Shown one piece after another: positions 1 to 8,032 of a stretch of DNA of 34,416 bases. Location of the stretch: assembly GCA_964638815.1 (NCBI GenBank), contig CAZXBB010000127.1:1-34416 (forward strand), in the 5' to 3' direction. This stretch comes from CAZXBB01 sp964638815. Its GTDB lineage: Bacteria; Planctomycetota; Phycisphaerae; Phycisphaerales; SM1A02. The position numbers and the translations under genes were made by a program. Within the stretch, counting starts at the first letter, position 1, and the number at the start of each line of letters is the position of its first letter. A model generated the notes under the pieces. It was not told the DNA's origin, did not search any database, and worked only from the letters and a program-made list of their open reading frames with translations.

Positions 1-132
1 CGGGGGCGTGGCGGCGGCCGCCGGACCGAGCGCGAGGTGCACCGCGCACGACGCGCTGCCGGCGATCGCGAGGGCGAGGAGACTCCTGAGGTTCTTCGGA
101 CCGTCAGTCCGGCCCGGACGACCATGGTTCAT
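1..132 (-). CDS. Secreted protein, N-terminal fragment (cut by window edge)
   Basis: Reading leftwards from an ATG at 132-130, 44 codons run off the window edge. The translation begins MNHGRPGR and has a basic n-region, a hydrophobic stretch (LRSLLALAIAGSASCAV, about residues 15-31) and an Ala-rich end that looks like a signal peptidase site. A purine-rich GAAGGGG lies about 6 bases upstream of the ATG as a plausible ribosome binding site. The first residues resemble those of the next gene upstream (MTHGRQVR), so the two may be related exported proteins transcribed in the same direction. The mature protein is outside the window, so no function can be given. Confidence 0.55.
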   Translation of the reverse strand, partial: MNHGRPGRTDGPKNLRSLLALAIAGSASCAVHLALGPAAAATPP

Positions 133-245
133 CGTCTGCCCCTTCGCAGGCGGTTGGATGGCGGTTCCTGCCCCTTGCCGACGCTTCCTCGACCCGTCCT
201 CCACCGACGACTATACGCCGCGGGAAAGTCCGGCGTGCGCGGGCG

Positions 246-1640
246 TCAATCGCACTGCACGTCGTCGCAGTCGGTGCCGTCGCCGCGGTAGTCGCCCTGC
301 ATCGCCGTGCATTCGTCACGCGTGAGGTCGTCCTGGCAGGACCCGGCGGCGCCGGGAAGACAGCACGCGCCGCGGGGAAGCTGGCACGGACCCCACTCGC
401 CGAGCACGGCGAGGAGATCACCGAAATCGACGGTGCCGTTGAGATCGACGTCCGCGTCGCAGGGATCACCGGCCTCGCCGCAGAGCGCCTCGTCGGGCGC
501 GCACGCGGTCGGACCGCAGCACGAGTCGCGCACGCAGTGGAAGCCGGGCGGGCACGTGCCGTCCGGACACGGAACGCCGCAGCCGAAGTCGCCGTGACAG
601 ACGACCGACCCGTCGTAGAGGAGCACGCAGGCGCAATCGGGATCGCCGCCGCACCCCGGCTCGTAGCCTTTCTCGCACGACCCCGGCTCGAGGCACGCGC
701 CGCCGGGGCAGACGCCGAAGCTGCCGAGGATCGCCAGCACGTCGGCGAATCCGATGAGGCCGTCCCGCGTGATATCCGCGCGCGTGCACGGAGGTCCGGG
801 GCACGTGCCGACCCAGGCGAGACCGCCGCCGCGCGAGATGCCGGTGTCCCCGATCACCTGGACGTCAACGCCGAAGCCGCCCGGGCAGAGCCGGTAGAGC
901 ATCCTGTCCTGGCTTCCCTTGGCGTAGAGGACGCGGTTGCACTCGTCGTACGCGAGCCCGACGTGACTCCAGTCGATGCCGGTGTCACCGCGCAGCGACC
1001 ACGTCATCGACCCGAGGTCGAAGAAGTACAGCCCGGTCTCGGAGCCGCCGAAACCCACGAGCCCGTACACGCCGGGTGCGCCCGAAGAAGGGTCGAATCC
1101 GAACGCGAGGCCTTCGAGGTCGACCCCGGGCGAGGGCAGCATCTCGATCACGGTGCCCGTCGCGGCGTCCACGCGGAAGAAAGACTGGTTCGCGGTTCCG
1201 AAGAGACGCCGGCCGAGCGCGTCGTACGCCATGCCCTCCATGAGGAGGCTGCCGGTGCGGGCCGCGTCCTCGCCGTTCACCTGGATGCGCAGGAGACCCG
1301 ACGGCCGCGAGCCAAAGAGCTCGCCGTCCACGCCCGGCGCCAGCCCGACAGTCGTGCTCGTCACGCCCGTGTCGCTGCCGGGTCCGCTCGAGCCGTCGAC
1401 CTGGTCGAGCACGTGAAGGCCCTGGCCGTTGCTGTCCTCGGAGAAGTAGAGCGTGCCGACGACGTCGAACTCGAGCGGGCACGGCTCCTCGCCGGCGGCC
1501 CCCTTCGGCGCGGGCACGAACGCCGTCCCCCCTGCGGCGCGGTCGCGTCCGACGGCGTCGGCGCCGAGTCCCGCGACGACCGCCAGAACACCCACGGCGG
1601 TCGCCGCCAGAACCGTTCGAACCTGTCTTCCGTGGGTCAT
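246..1640 (-). CDS. Secreted propeller-like protein with two dockerin-like repeats
   Basis: A 464-residue exported protein. The start chosen (ATG at 1640) follows a GGAGCAGGAA purine tract and opens an Ala/Val-rich signal peptide (VRTVLAATAVGVLAVVAG); the frame stays open 67 codons further upstream but that extension has no export character. The middle part (about residues 55-290) has repeated YFSED-, LFGTAN- and LYAKGS-like segments, which suggests a beta-propeller. Then come two EF-hand-like dockerin repeats, ADITRDGLIGFADVLAILG (about 305) and DVDLNGTVDFGDLLAVLG (about 405), separated by a cysteine-rich module, and a final GACCLPG...C module. The repeats plus the GACCL motif are typical of planctomycete (Phycisphaerae) surface proteins. 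The substrate or partner is unknown. Confidence 0.75.
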   Translation of the reverse strand: MTHGRQVRTVLAATAVGVLAVVAGLGADAVGRDRAAGGTAFVPAPKGAAGEEPCPLEFDVVGTLYFSEDSNGQGLHVLDQVDGSSGPGSDTGVTSTTVGLAPGVDGELFGSRPSGLLRIQVNGEDAARTGSLLMEGMAYDALGRRLFGTANQSFFRVDAATGTVIEMLPSPGVDLEGLAFGFDPSSGAPGVYGLVGFGGSETGLYFFDLGSMTWSLRGDTGIDWSHVGLAYDECNRVLYAKGSQDRMLYRLCPGGFGVDVQVIGDTGISRGGGLAWVGTCPGPPCTRADITRDGLIGFADVLAILGSFGVCPGGACLEPGSCEKGYEPGCGGDPDCACVLLYDGSVVCHGDFGCGVPCPDGTCPPGFHCVRDSCCGPTACAPDEALCGEAGDPCDADVDLNGTVDFGDLLAVLGEWGPCQLPRGACCLPGAAGSCQDDLTRDECTAMQGDYRGDGTDCDDVQCD

Positions 1641-1677
1641 TTCCTGCTCCGTTTTCGCCCCGCGCGGCCCCCATCCG

Positions 1678-1705
1678 AGCTTACTGGTGGCCGGATCGAA
1701 GTCAA
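1678..1705 (-). promoter_or_regulatory. Possible promoter of the dockerin-repeat gene
   Basis: On the minus strand a good -35 hexamer TTGACT (1705-1700) is followed after 16 bases by TAAGCT (1683-1678), a weak -10 with three of six consensus bases. It lies in the only AT-rich patch of the divergent spacer (the sequence reads CAATTAATAAG on the plus strand), about 40 bases before the start at 1640. The spacing and location fit a housekeeping-type promoter, but the -10 is poor. Confidence 0.25.
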
Positions 1706-1721
1706 TTAATAAGCCGACGTG

Positions 1722-1769
1722 ATCGGCGGCCGATAATCCGCGCCGATCGGGGCGATTCCGCGAATCGCC
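1722..1769. promoter_or_regulatory. Two palindromes in a divergent spacer, operator-like
   Basis: The 215-base spacer between the divergent genes starting at 1640 and 1856 holds ATCGGC-G-GCCGAT (1722-1734) and a perfect GGCGATTC-CGC-GAATCGCC (1751-1769), with another GCCGATCGG between them (1742-1750). The iterated GATCGGC core and the dyad symmetry look like binding sites for a dimeric regulator. No cognate regulator can be named. Confidence 0.3.
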
Positions 1770-1813
1770 GCGCGAAACGGGGGCGGCGGCGACGTTCCGG
1801 TGACTGTTCCCTC

Positions 1814-1839
1814 GCTCATTCCCTTCGCTCATTCCCTTC
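1814..1839. repeat. 13-bp tandem repeat before a gene start
   Basis: Two exact copies of GCTCATTCCCTTC (1814-1826 and 1827-1839), with a partial third copy (GTTCCCTC) to the left, lie 17 bases before the ATG at 1856. The unit is not a multiple of three and the region is not coding. Confidence 0.85.
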
Positions 1840-1855
1840 ACACCGGAGCCCCCCG

Positions 1856-2737
1856 ATGAACGCCTTCCGACTTCGACTGCTCGTGCTCGCCGCCGTGCTC
1901 ATCACGCCGCCCGCCCTCGGGGAGGACGTGTTCGACGTCGAGTTCGGCGGCGGCACGATGGCCGAATACGTCCAGGCCGTCCGCACCGCCGCCGGCGCCG
2001 CCAACGTCGTCTTCACGCCGGTCTCGGCGCAGGTCCCGGTCGCGCCGATGCGTCTGACGAACGTCTCGCTGAAGGCCGCGCTCGAGCTCCTCGAGGGGAG
2101 CCACACGCTCCCGGACAGCAGCAGGGTGGATGTCGTCTTCCGTGAGTCGAATTCCGGTCGGTCGGCGCTCGAGAAGCTCGGCGAGCTGACGATCTACCGG
2201 CTCGAGGCGCGAAAGTACATTCCCGGCGCTCCCGACCTGCACTCGCACGTGTGGTCGCTTGCGCCGATCCTCGGCGCCGACGAGAATCCGGAACCCGTGC
2301 TCACCGCCATCGAGGCCGCGCTCGACCTCGCGGACGGCAACCGGGAGACCGCGAGGGTGCGCTTCCACCGCGAGACGAGGCTGCTGCTGGTGCGCGCCGC
2401 CGAGCCCCAGATCGAAGTGATCGACTCGCTCCTCGGCGAGCTCGAGACGCACCCGGCGGGCGAGGATCGCGATGCGGATCCCGAGGCGGAGCGGCGAGAG
2501 CACGAGGCCGTGCAGGCCCGGCTCACGACCGAGCTGTCGGCGTGCCGATCGGAAACCGAGGCGATGCGCCGGGCGGTCGTGGCCGCCGAGACCCGTGCCG
2601 AGGTGCTCCGGGAGCGCATCGCGGCGCTCGAAGCGGACCGCATGGGAATGCAGGACGAGATCCGACGCATCCTCGGTGAGCGCGACGCGATCGAACGCCG
2701 GCTCGACCTGATTGAAATCGAGAAAAGGGGGCGCTGA
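1856..2737 (+). CDS. Secreted protein with C-terminal coiled coil
   Basis: A 293-residue protein with a clear signal peptide (FRLRLLVLAAVLITPPALG, cleavage probably near residue 22). The next 60 residues (VEFGGGTMAEYVQAVRTA... then a conserved-looking VSLKAALELLEG) resemble the small N-terminal STN/secretin-type fold in pattern, in which a sheet and helix pair scores a 'leading to late maturing' segment. The last 90 residues are heptad-rich and charged (RLTTELSACRSETEAMRRA...) and should form a coiled coil. It probably acts in the periplasm. The sigma-factor gene starts 61 bases downstream in the same direction, so co-transcription is possible. The STN resemblance is only by eye; the family is not recognised. 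Confidence 0.7.
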   Translation: MNAFRLRLLVLAAVLITPPALGEDVFDVEFGGGTMAEYVQAVRTAAGAANVVFTPVSAQVPVAPMRLTNVSLKAALELLEGSHTLPDSSRVDVVFRESNSGRSALEKLGELTIYRLEARKYIPGAPDLHSHVWSLAPILGADENPEPVLTAIEAALDLADGNRETARVRFHRETRLLLVRAAEPQIEVIDSLLGELETHPAGEDRDADPEAERREHEAVQARLTTELSACRSETEAMRRAVVAAETRAEVLRERIAALEADRMGMQDEIRRILGERDAIERRLDLIEIEKRGR

Positions 2738-2798
2738 CACCGGGGCCTGCAGCGTTTGACGGGTACGCTGACCTCCGACCCGCTGAGCCCCCCGCGCC

Positions 2799-3356
2799 GT
2801 GGAACCGTCGATTCCAGAACTGACCGGCCGAATCGCCGCGGGCGACCCCGACGCGTTCGCCGTCTTCTACCGGCGGTGGTTCGACTTCGCGTTCGGCGAG
2901 GCCCGGCGTGCAACGGGACGTGACGAGAGCTTCTGCCTCGACGTGGTGCACGATGCCATGATGCGCGTGATCCGATCCATGAAGAGCATGCCGAACGAGC
3001 CCGCCCTGCGCTCGTGGCTCCGGTCCGCGGTTCGCTCCTGCGCGTACGACCGGCTGCGCGCCGAGGCTCGCCGGCGCCGACGCGAGACGCGCGTCGCGGC
3101 CCGCGCCGACGCACCGTCACCCGCGGCGCCGGTCGACCGGGACCTCGTCGATCGGCTCGCCTGGCTGCGGCGCGAGCTCGCGACGCTCGACGAGTCCACG
3201 TCGGCGATCGTCACGATGAGGCATCGCTTCGGATGGACGCTCGAGCAGATCGGCGCTGCCGTCGGCCTCAGCCCGGGCGCGGTTGACGGACGCCTGCGCC
3301 GCGCCCTGGCTGCGCTGACGCGTCGCGCGAAGGAGCGAACCGATGATCGGGCGTAA
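2799..3356 (+). CDS. ECF-like RNA polymerase sigma factor
   Basis: A 185-residue sigma-70 family protein of ECF size. Region 2 spans about residues 14-85, with the helix AVFYRRWFDFAFGEARRATG and the DVVHDAMMRVIRSM segment that normally contacts core polymerase. Region 4 spans about 125-178, with the helix-turn-helix WTLEQIGAAVGLSPGAVDGRL. The start is GTG. The stop overlaps the following membrane protein gene by 14 bases, the usual arrangement for a sigma factor and its anti-sigma factor. No separate regulated promoter is evident, and the genes controlled cannot be told from the window. Confidence 0.88.
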   Translation: MEPSIPELTGRIAAGDPDAFAVFYRRWFDFAFGEARRATGRDESFCLDVVHDAMMRVIRSMKSMPNEPALRSWLRSAVRSCAYDRLRAEARRRRRETRVAARADAPSPAAPVDRDLVDRLAWLRRELATLDESTSAIVTMRHRFGWTLEQIGAAVGLSPGAVDGRLRRALAALTRRAKERTDDRA

Positions 3357-3822
3357 CCGCGACTTCGGTTCCGACCGGCTCACGCCACCCGGCGCCAGGC
3401 GCCGCGACGAGATGCTGCGCGAGCTCCAGGCGGCGATGCCGCGCATCCACCGCGCCCGTCGGCGACGCCGCGCCGCGCTCGGGGGCGCGCTGATGATCGC
3501 CGCTGCCGGCGCGACGGCGATCGTCGCGTTGCCGCGTCGTCCGCAGCCGCCCGCGCCCGTCGCGCGAACGACGCCGACGCACCCGGATACACCCGGCGAG
3601 GCGACTCACACCACCGGCGCCCTCCGCTCCGTGCTGGTCTTCGATTACGTGGCGCCGTCGCCGCACGTCGTTGACCGGACCGCCGCGCGCGGCACCGGCG
3701 TGATCGAGTTCGTCGACGACAGGGGCCTCGTCGCGGTGCTCGCCGCGATGAACCGTCCCGCCGGCGTCGTCCGCCGCGGGGACCGCGTGTGGCTCACCGC
3801 GGACGTGGTGGACGAGCTCTGA
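3343..3822 (+). CDS. Small membrane protein, candidate anti-sigma factor
   Basis: 159 residues. An Arg-rich cytoplasmic N-terminus (about residues 1-45, ending HRARRRRRA) is followed by one membrane segment (ALGGALMIAAAGATAIVAL, 45-63), a Pro/Thr-rich linker and a small extracytoplasmic domain ending DRVWLTADVVDEL. It overlaps the sigma-factor gene by 14 bases, so translation is probably coupled. Position and topology suggest that it holds the sigma factor at the membrane, but the cytoplasmic part is short and lacks the HxxxCxxC zinc motif of classical ZAS anti-sigma factors, so the assignment rests on context. It could instead be a target or sensor protein. Confidence 0.6.
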   Translation: MIGRNRDFGSDRLTPPGARRRDEMLRELQAAMPRIHRARRRRRAALGGALMIAAAGATAIVALPRRPQPPAPVARTTPTHPDTPGEATHTTGALRSVLVFDYVAPSPHVVDRTAARGTGVIEFVDDRGLVAVLAAMNRPAGVVRRGDRVWLTADVVDEL

Positions 3823-3882
3823 GCGCGCGATGGGAAGGCGAACGCGGGCACCGGCAGGATCGCGCACGCGCACGTGCACGAA

Positions 3883-5100
3883 CTACGGCGCGTCCGGGTC
3901 CCGCAGCCTTTCGACGATGATCGGCACCCCCGGCGGAACACCGTCCGCAACGCCGACGTTCGCGATCATGCTGACGTGGTTGGCCTCCACCACGACGAAG
4001 TCCTCCACGCCGTCGAGGCGGGCGGAATCGATCGTCACGCATCCGTCGCCGATGCCGCGCACCGTCTCGTCCACGAGGCCGGATGCCGTATCGTCGGCGC
4101 TGCGCAGGAGACGGCGAAACCACGACGGCGCGTCGGCCGACTTCGCGGCGTCACGCAACCTCCGGGCGAGCGCGGCGACGTCCGCCTTCGTGACGGGGCT
4201 CATCCGCCCCGCGATGACGGTGTACCGCGTGTGGGCGGCGAGCGGGCGGGCGTTGAGCTCACGGAGGAACGCGGAGTCCGGGAGGAGATCGTCCGCGGCC
4301 TCGCCCGTGCCGTCGGCGAGTCCGCCGAGCCAGACGCCGTCGCCGGTGAAGGCGCGAGAGAGCTGCTCCTGGATCTCGGCAACGGCGCGCAGCCTCGCCA
4401 TCTTCGAGCCGTGGTTCGGCGTGCCGCACATGATCAGCCGCCCGATCGCGGGCAGCGCGTCCGACCCGCGTCCGTCACCCGCGTAGTGCTCCGCGCGGGT
4501 GAGCACGTCACGCGTGACCAGCCCGCCCATGGAGTGCGCGACGACGTCCACGCGACGGACGCCCGCCGCGCGCAGCGCGCGCAGTTCGCCCGCGAAGAGA
4601 TCCGCCGATGCCGGAATCGGCCCGTCGTTCGGATAGGTCATGCGCGCGACGACATGCCCCGCTTCGCGCAGCGCGGCGATGACGGATCCCCACACCCAGC
4701 CCGGGTCGTCGAGACCGTGCACGAGCACGACCATCCGCTCCGGCACATCGTGCGCCCGGGTGTACGCCGCCAGCGGCATGCGCGCGTCCGCGTCGGTGAC
4801 GACCGTCATCCCCCAGGGGCGGGCGACCGGCCGCGTCTGGTCCAGCCCGGAGGAGAGCGTGCGGGACACGCACGTGGTCACGTCGTCGAACCATCGCCGG
4901 AGGGAGACCGGCGCACCCGCCAGGGTTTGCGCGAGCCGGGCCGGGTCGATTCCGGGGACGGGCGTGCCGGGCTGCTCCGCGAGATCGGGTGCGCCGCGTG
5001 TCGTGCGCGGCGCCTCGATCCCGACGACCTGGGCGGCGCCGGGAGCGGCGGGCGCCATGGCAAGGACGATGGCGACGATGGCGACTTCGTGCCTGATCAC
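3883..5100 (-). CDS. Exported alpha/beta hydrolase (lipase/esterase, PGAP1-like)
   Basis: A 405-residue serine hydrolase. A GTG start at 5100 is chosen because GGAGG lies 9 bases upstream and a signal peptide (VAIVAIVLAMAPAAPGAAQ) follows at once. VVLVHGLDDPGW (about 124-135) is the oxyanion-hole HG segment, AHSMGG (about 188-193, Ser190) is the nucleophile elbow, and EANHVSM near the C-terminus supplies a likely catalytic His. The pattern fits triacylglycerol lipase or PGAP1-like esterases acting on lipids in the envelope. It is the last gene of the Mla-like cluster, 20 bases after the MCE gene, which supports a lipid substrate. The exact substrate is unknown. Confidence 0.8.
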   Translation of the reverse strand: MIRHEVAIVAIVLAMAPAAPGAAQVVGIEAPRTTRGAPDLAEQPGTPVPGIDPARLAQTLAGAPVSLRRWFDDVTTCVSRTLSSGLDQTRPVARPWGMTVVTDADARMPLAAYTRAHDVPERMVVLVHGLDDPGWVWGSVIAALREAGHVVARMTYPNDGPIPASADLFAGELRALRAAGVRRVDVVAHSMGGLVTRDVLTRAEHYAGDGRGSDALPAIGRLIMCGTPNHGSKMARLRAVAEIQEQLSRAFTGDGVWLGGLADGTGEAADDLLPDSAFLRELNARPLAAHTRYTVIAGRMSPVTKADVAALARRLRDAAKSADAPSWFRRLLRSADDTASGLVDETVRGIGDGCVTIDSARLDGVEDFVVVEANHVSMIANVGVADGVPPGVPIIVERLRDPDAP

Positions 5101-5109
5101 GGCCTCGTG

Positions 5110-5114
5110 CCTCC
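5110..5114 (-). promoter_or_regulatory. Ribosome binding site that fixes a GTG start
   Basis: GGAGG on the minus strand, 9 bases before the GTG at 5100 of the hydrolase gene. It decides this start, because the same frame is open far upstream through the MCE gene. Confidence 0.7.
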
Positions 5115-5120
5115 GTGCCC

Positions 5121-6401
5121 TCACGGCTCCTGGTAGAGCACGTCCAGCAGACGCTGCTGCGCCCGCTCGTAGTTGCCCAGCGGTTCCAGAAGGCTGCGTT
5201 TCAGGCGCTCCATCAGGGCGGGATCGTCCGCGAGACGGTCGCCGTGCCTGTCGAGAATCGCGTTCACCGACGCCGATGCCGCCTTGAGGTCGGCGGTGGC
5301 GAGCGAGAACGACCGCGCCGCGTCGTACAGCAGCTCGTGGGCGACCTCGTCCTCCGAGGGGCGGTAGATCAGCTTCCACGGGCTGCGGCGGACCTCGAGC
5401 AGCGTCAGCTTGAGCTGCTGGGAGGCGAGCGTCGCGTTGCCCAGGGCCTCGCCGATCTCGACCGACCAGCCGTCGTAGTCCGTCTGGATCGTCCGGATCG
5501 TCGCGAGGGCCTCGTCGATCGCCGCGTGGCCCGCATCGAGCAGACGGTTGGCCTTGTCCACCGTCTCCGTGCGGACGCGCTCGGCGATGACGCTGGCGTC
5601 CTCGCTCGCGTCCCGGAAGTTCACGATCGTCTCGTCGAGACGCTCGCGATTGTCGTTGATGATGCCACGGCCGTCGATCAGCATCCCGTGGGCCTCGGCG
5701 ATCGCCGCGTCGAGGTTGCCGGTGAAGCCGTCCGCCCAGGTCATGATCCGGTCCACCGAGCCCGACCACCGCGGCCAGTCCTCATCGCGTACGCGCACGA
5801 TGAGATCGCGGGCGCCAGCGGCCGCCTCGCCGACGTTGTCGATCATCGGGCCGATGCGCTCGTCGTAGTCGCGGCGCACGCTGGCCGAGACCGCGCGCAC
5901 GTTCTCGACGATCTCGCCCGTCCGCGCCGCGTTCTCGGCGCCGAGCACGGTGTTGAGCATGCCCGTCGAGATCGCACCCTCGACGCGCCCGCCGTCGGGC
6001 TCGCCGCTCGCCGGATCGCCGACGTCGCTGATGTCCAGCCACGCATCCGTCCCGAGCAGCGGCTTGGTGACGAAGATCCGGGCGCCGGCGTACAGGCGAA
6101 CGTGCTCGTCGATCTTGAACGCGACGTCGATCTGCTCGAACGGCGCGGTCTCTGCGAACCGCGGCTCGACCTCGGTGACTCGTCCGAGGAGCACGCCGCC
6201 CACCCGCACGTCGGCGCCCTTCTTCAGGTTGCTCACGCCCGCCGTGACCGGGTACTGCACGATGTATTCGCGCGTGCGGACGGTGAGCTGCTCCCAGATG
6301 CCGCTCAGCACCACGATGATGCCCACGGCGATCAGGATCGCGACAGTGACGAAGACGCCGGCCTTGACGTTGTTGCGTCTGCGCTCGCTCGGACTGGCCA
6401 T
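5121..6401 (-). CDS. MCE-domain (MlaD-like) lipid transport protein
   Basis: A 426-residue membrane-anchored protein. One N-terminal membrane helix (VKAGVFVTVAILIAVGIIVVL, about 12-32) is followed by an MCE domain (about 36-120: YIVQYPVTAGVSNLKKGADVRV then GVLLGRVTEVEP), which in MlaD/Mce proteins forms a hexameric ring that passes phospholipids through the periplasm. The remaining 300 residues are mainly long helices with repeated E/R/D heptads (from about 165), like the helical extension of Mce and PqiB-type proteins. It follows the ATPase gene by 32 bases. MlaD from E. coli is only about 180 residues, so this is the longer, helical-tail form. The permease partner is not in this cluster. 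Confidence 0.88.
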   Translation of the reverse strand: MASPSERRRNNVKAGVFVTVAILIAVGIIVVLSGIWEQLTVRTREYIVQYPVTAGVSNLKKGADVRVGGVLLGRVTEVEPRFAETAPFEQIDVAFKIDEHVRLYAGARIFVTKPLLGTDAWLDISDVGDPASGEPDGGRVEGAISTGMLNTVLGAENAARTGEIVENVRAVSASVRRDYDERIGPMIDNVGEAAAGARDLIVRVRDEDWPRWSGSVDRIMTWADGFTGNLDAAIAEAHGMLIDGRGIINDNRERLDETIVNFRDASEDASVIAERVRTETVDKANRLLDAGHAAIDEALATIRTIQTDYDGWSVEIGEALGNATLASQQLKLTLLEVRRSPWKLIYRPSEDEVAHELLYDAARSFSLATADLKAASASVNAILDRHGDRLADDPALMERLKRSLLEPLGNYERAQQRLLDVLYQEP

Positions 6402-6433
6402 GACGTTGAGTCTCCGGAGGTTTCCTTGACGCG

Positions 6434-7324
6434 CTAACGGGCTCGTGTCGGCTCCACGGCGGGGACGCCGTGGCCCGGGGCGCCGGTGCCGAGCAGGTCT
6501 TCCGCGTAGTTCGTCTCCGCGCGGCGGCGGGTGATCGGCCCGTCGGCGTCGCCCCGCAGGAACTGCCGGATGAGCTGCTGGCGCTCGTCGAGCTCGTCGA
6601 TGCGGTCCACGGGATGATCGCGCAGCACCTCGAAGGCCTGGCGGGTGTCGACCATCAGCATCTTCCCCTTGTCGAGCATCGCCATGCGGTCGGCGATGAC
6701 GAACGCCGAGTCCATCTCGTGCGTGACGACGACGCTGGTGACCCCCATCTTCTTCGTCAGGTCGATGATGAGGCGGTCGATCTCCGCGCTCGTCACCGGG
6801 TCGAGCCCCGCCGAGGGCTCGTCGTAGAAGAGGATCTTCGGATCGAGCGAGAGCGCGCGGGCCAGCCCGGCCCGCTTCTTCATACCGCCGGAGATCTGCG
6901 CCGGGTACTTGTCCGCGTGCTCGCGGAGGCCGACCAGCTCCAGCTTGATCTTGACCTGAATCTCGATGATGTTGAGCGCGAGCGTGGTGTGCTCCTGGAG
7001 CGGCAGCGCAACGTTCTCGGCCACGGTCATCGAGTTGAAGAGCGCCCCCGACTGGAACAGGATGCCGAACTTCTTGCGGACCGTGTTGAGCCCCTCCTCG
7101 TCCAGATCCGCCAGGTTCTGGCCGAACAGGCTGACCGATCCCGAGTCCGCGATGAGCGAGCAGATCATGTGACGCAGCAGCGTGCTCTTGCCGGAGCCCG
7201 AGCCGCCCATGATCACCATCGTCTCGCCGGGCAGGATCTCGAGATTGACGCCGTCGAGCACCGTCTGCTCGCCGAAGGCCTTCACGAGATCCCTGACCAC
7301 GATGATCGGTTCGTCGCTCGACAT
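6434..7324 (-). CDS. Mla-type ABC transporter ATPase (MlaF-like)
   Basis: A 296-residue ABC ATPase. Motifs in order: Walker A GGSGSGKST (40-48), Q-loop LFQSGALFNS, signature ISGGMKKRAGLARAL, Walker B KILFYDEPSAGLDP and H-loop VVTHEM. The SGALFNSMTV and ISGGMKKR sequences are typical of MlaF/Ttg2A-type ATPases, which power phospholipid movement with MlaE permease and MlaD. The ATG overlaps the TGA of the upstream gene by one base (TGATG), so translation is probably coupled. About 35 residues after the ATPase fold (from about 262) are an unassigned extension. The neighbour upstream is not an MlaE permease, which is odd. Confidence 0.9.
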   Translation of the reverse strand: MSSDEPIIVVRDLVKAFGEQTVLDGVNLEILPGETMVIMGGSGSGKSTLLRHMICSLIADSGSVSLFGQNLADLDEEGLNTVRKKFGILFQSGALFNSMTVAENVALPLQEHTTLALNIIEIQVKIKLELVGLREHADKYPAQISGGMKKRAGLARALSLDPKILFYDEPSAGLDPVTSAEIDRLIIDLTKKMGVTSVVVTHEMDSAFVIADRMAMLDKGKMLMVDTRQAFEVLRDHPVDRIDELDERQQLIRQFLRGDADGPITRRRAETNYAEDLLGTGAPGHGVPAVEPTRAR

Positions 7325-8007
7325 CAGTCCGTTTCGGCGGCGTCCGGGGCCTGGGAGGAATCCGATGCAGGAGGAGGGGCCGCGGCGACAGGATAGATCA
7401 AATGATCCTCGGGCGAGCCGACGCGCACCCACCCCCACTTGAGGACGAACGGCAGTGTTCCGCCCTCGGTCACGATGAACTGGGCCTCCGCGGGGACTGA
7501 TCGGCCATCGAAGTGGAAGAGATAAGGAATGACCAGGCGCGCGGGGTCGATATCCTTCGCCGCCCGGGCCGGCCCGCGCGGCTCCCGCGTGATCGCCCGC
7601 AGCGGACCGTGGCGAACCGAGAGCGTCTCGAGGAACGACGCCGCCTCGGCGGCCGGGCCCGGCCGGTGAAACGCGGCCCGGAATCCCTCGACGTCGCCGG
7701 CGAGACCGAGGCGGAATGCCGCCGCCGGACCGTCGATCATCGGGCGCCGCACGTTCGCGTTCCACCAGACGGCGGCCACGATCCAGAAGACGCTGATCCC
7801 GGCGCCCACCACGATCGCCGCGATCGCGGCCCCGCGTCCGCGCCGGCCGCGCCGCCGCCCGTCGCGCAGGGCGAGCACGCCGAAGAGCACGCCGAGAAAG
7901 CACATCGGCGGGCACGGAACGAAGCTGGCGATGAGCGCGGCCGGCGTCCACGGACTGAGCGCGCCCCCGGTCGGGACCGCAGGAGGAGTCTGGTCGTTCG
8001 GGTTCAT
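7324..8007 (-). CDS. DUF4190-like membrane protein, paralogue 1
   Basis: 227 residues. An N-terminal Pro-rich stretch leads to two membrane segments (ALIASFVPCPPMCFLGVLFGVLAL, about 24-47, and AAIAAIVVGAGISVFWIVAAVWW, about 60-83), as in DUF4190 proteins. A soluble domain follows with a GDVEGFRAAF segment and a closing DHLIYP. It is the first of three adjacent paralogues sharing the two-helix head, a CP or CCP sequence in the first helix, a helix resembling FRAAF, and a final beta segment. Its stop overlaps the ATPase start (TGATG). The function is unknown; translational coupling to the Mla genes suggests a role in the same complex or condition. Confidence 0.72.
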   Translation of the reverse strand: MNPNDQTPPAVPTGGALSPWTPAALIASFVPCPPMCFLGVLFGVLALRDGRRRGRRGRGAAIAAIVVGAGISVFWIVAAVWWNANVRRPMIDGPAAAFRLGLAGDVEGFRAAFHRPGPAAEAASFLETLSVRHGPLRAITREPRGPARAAKDIDPARLVIPYLFHFDGRSVPAEAQFIVTEGGTLPFVLKWGWVRVGSPEDHLIYPVAAAPPPASDSSQAPDAAETD

Positions 8008-8032
8008 GGATGACGCCGGGACCGCACGGCCG

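Noticed and set aside
1641..1841. Start of the dockerin-repeat protein further upstream
   Set aside because: The extra 67 codons have no export signal, while the ATG at 1640 is followed by a signal peptide and preceded by a purine tract.
3823..3882. A terminator between converging genes
   Set aside because: Only GC-rich alternating sequence; no clear stem with a U-tract.
6434..7324. The Mla-type ATPase as the missing partner of the FbpA/FbpB-like importer
   Set aside because: Its signature and neighbours are MlaF-like, it is over 20 kb away, and it is coupled to an MCE gene.
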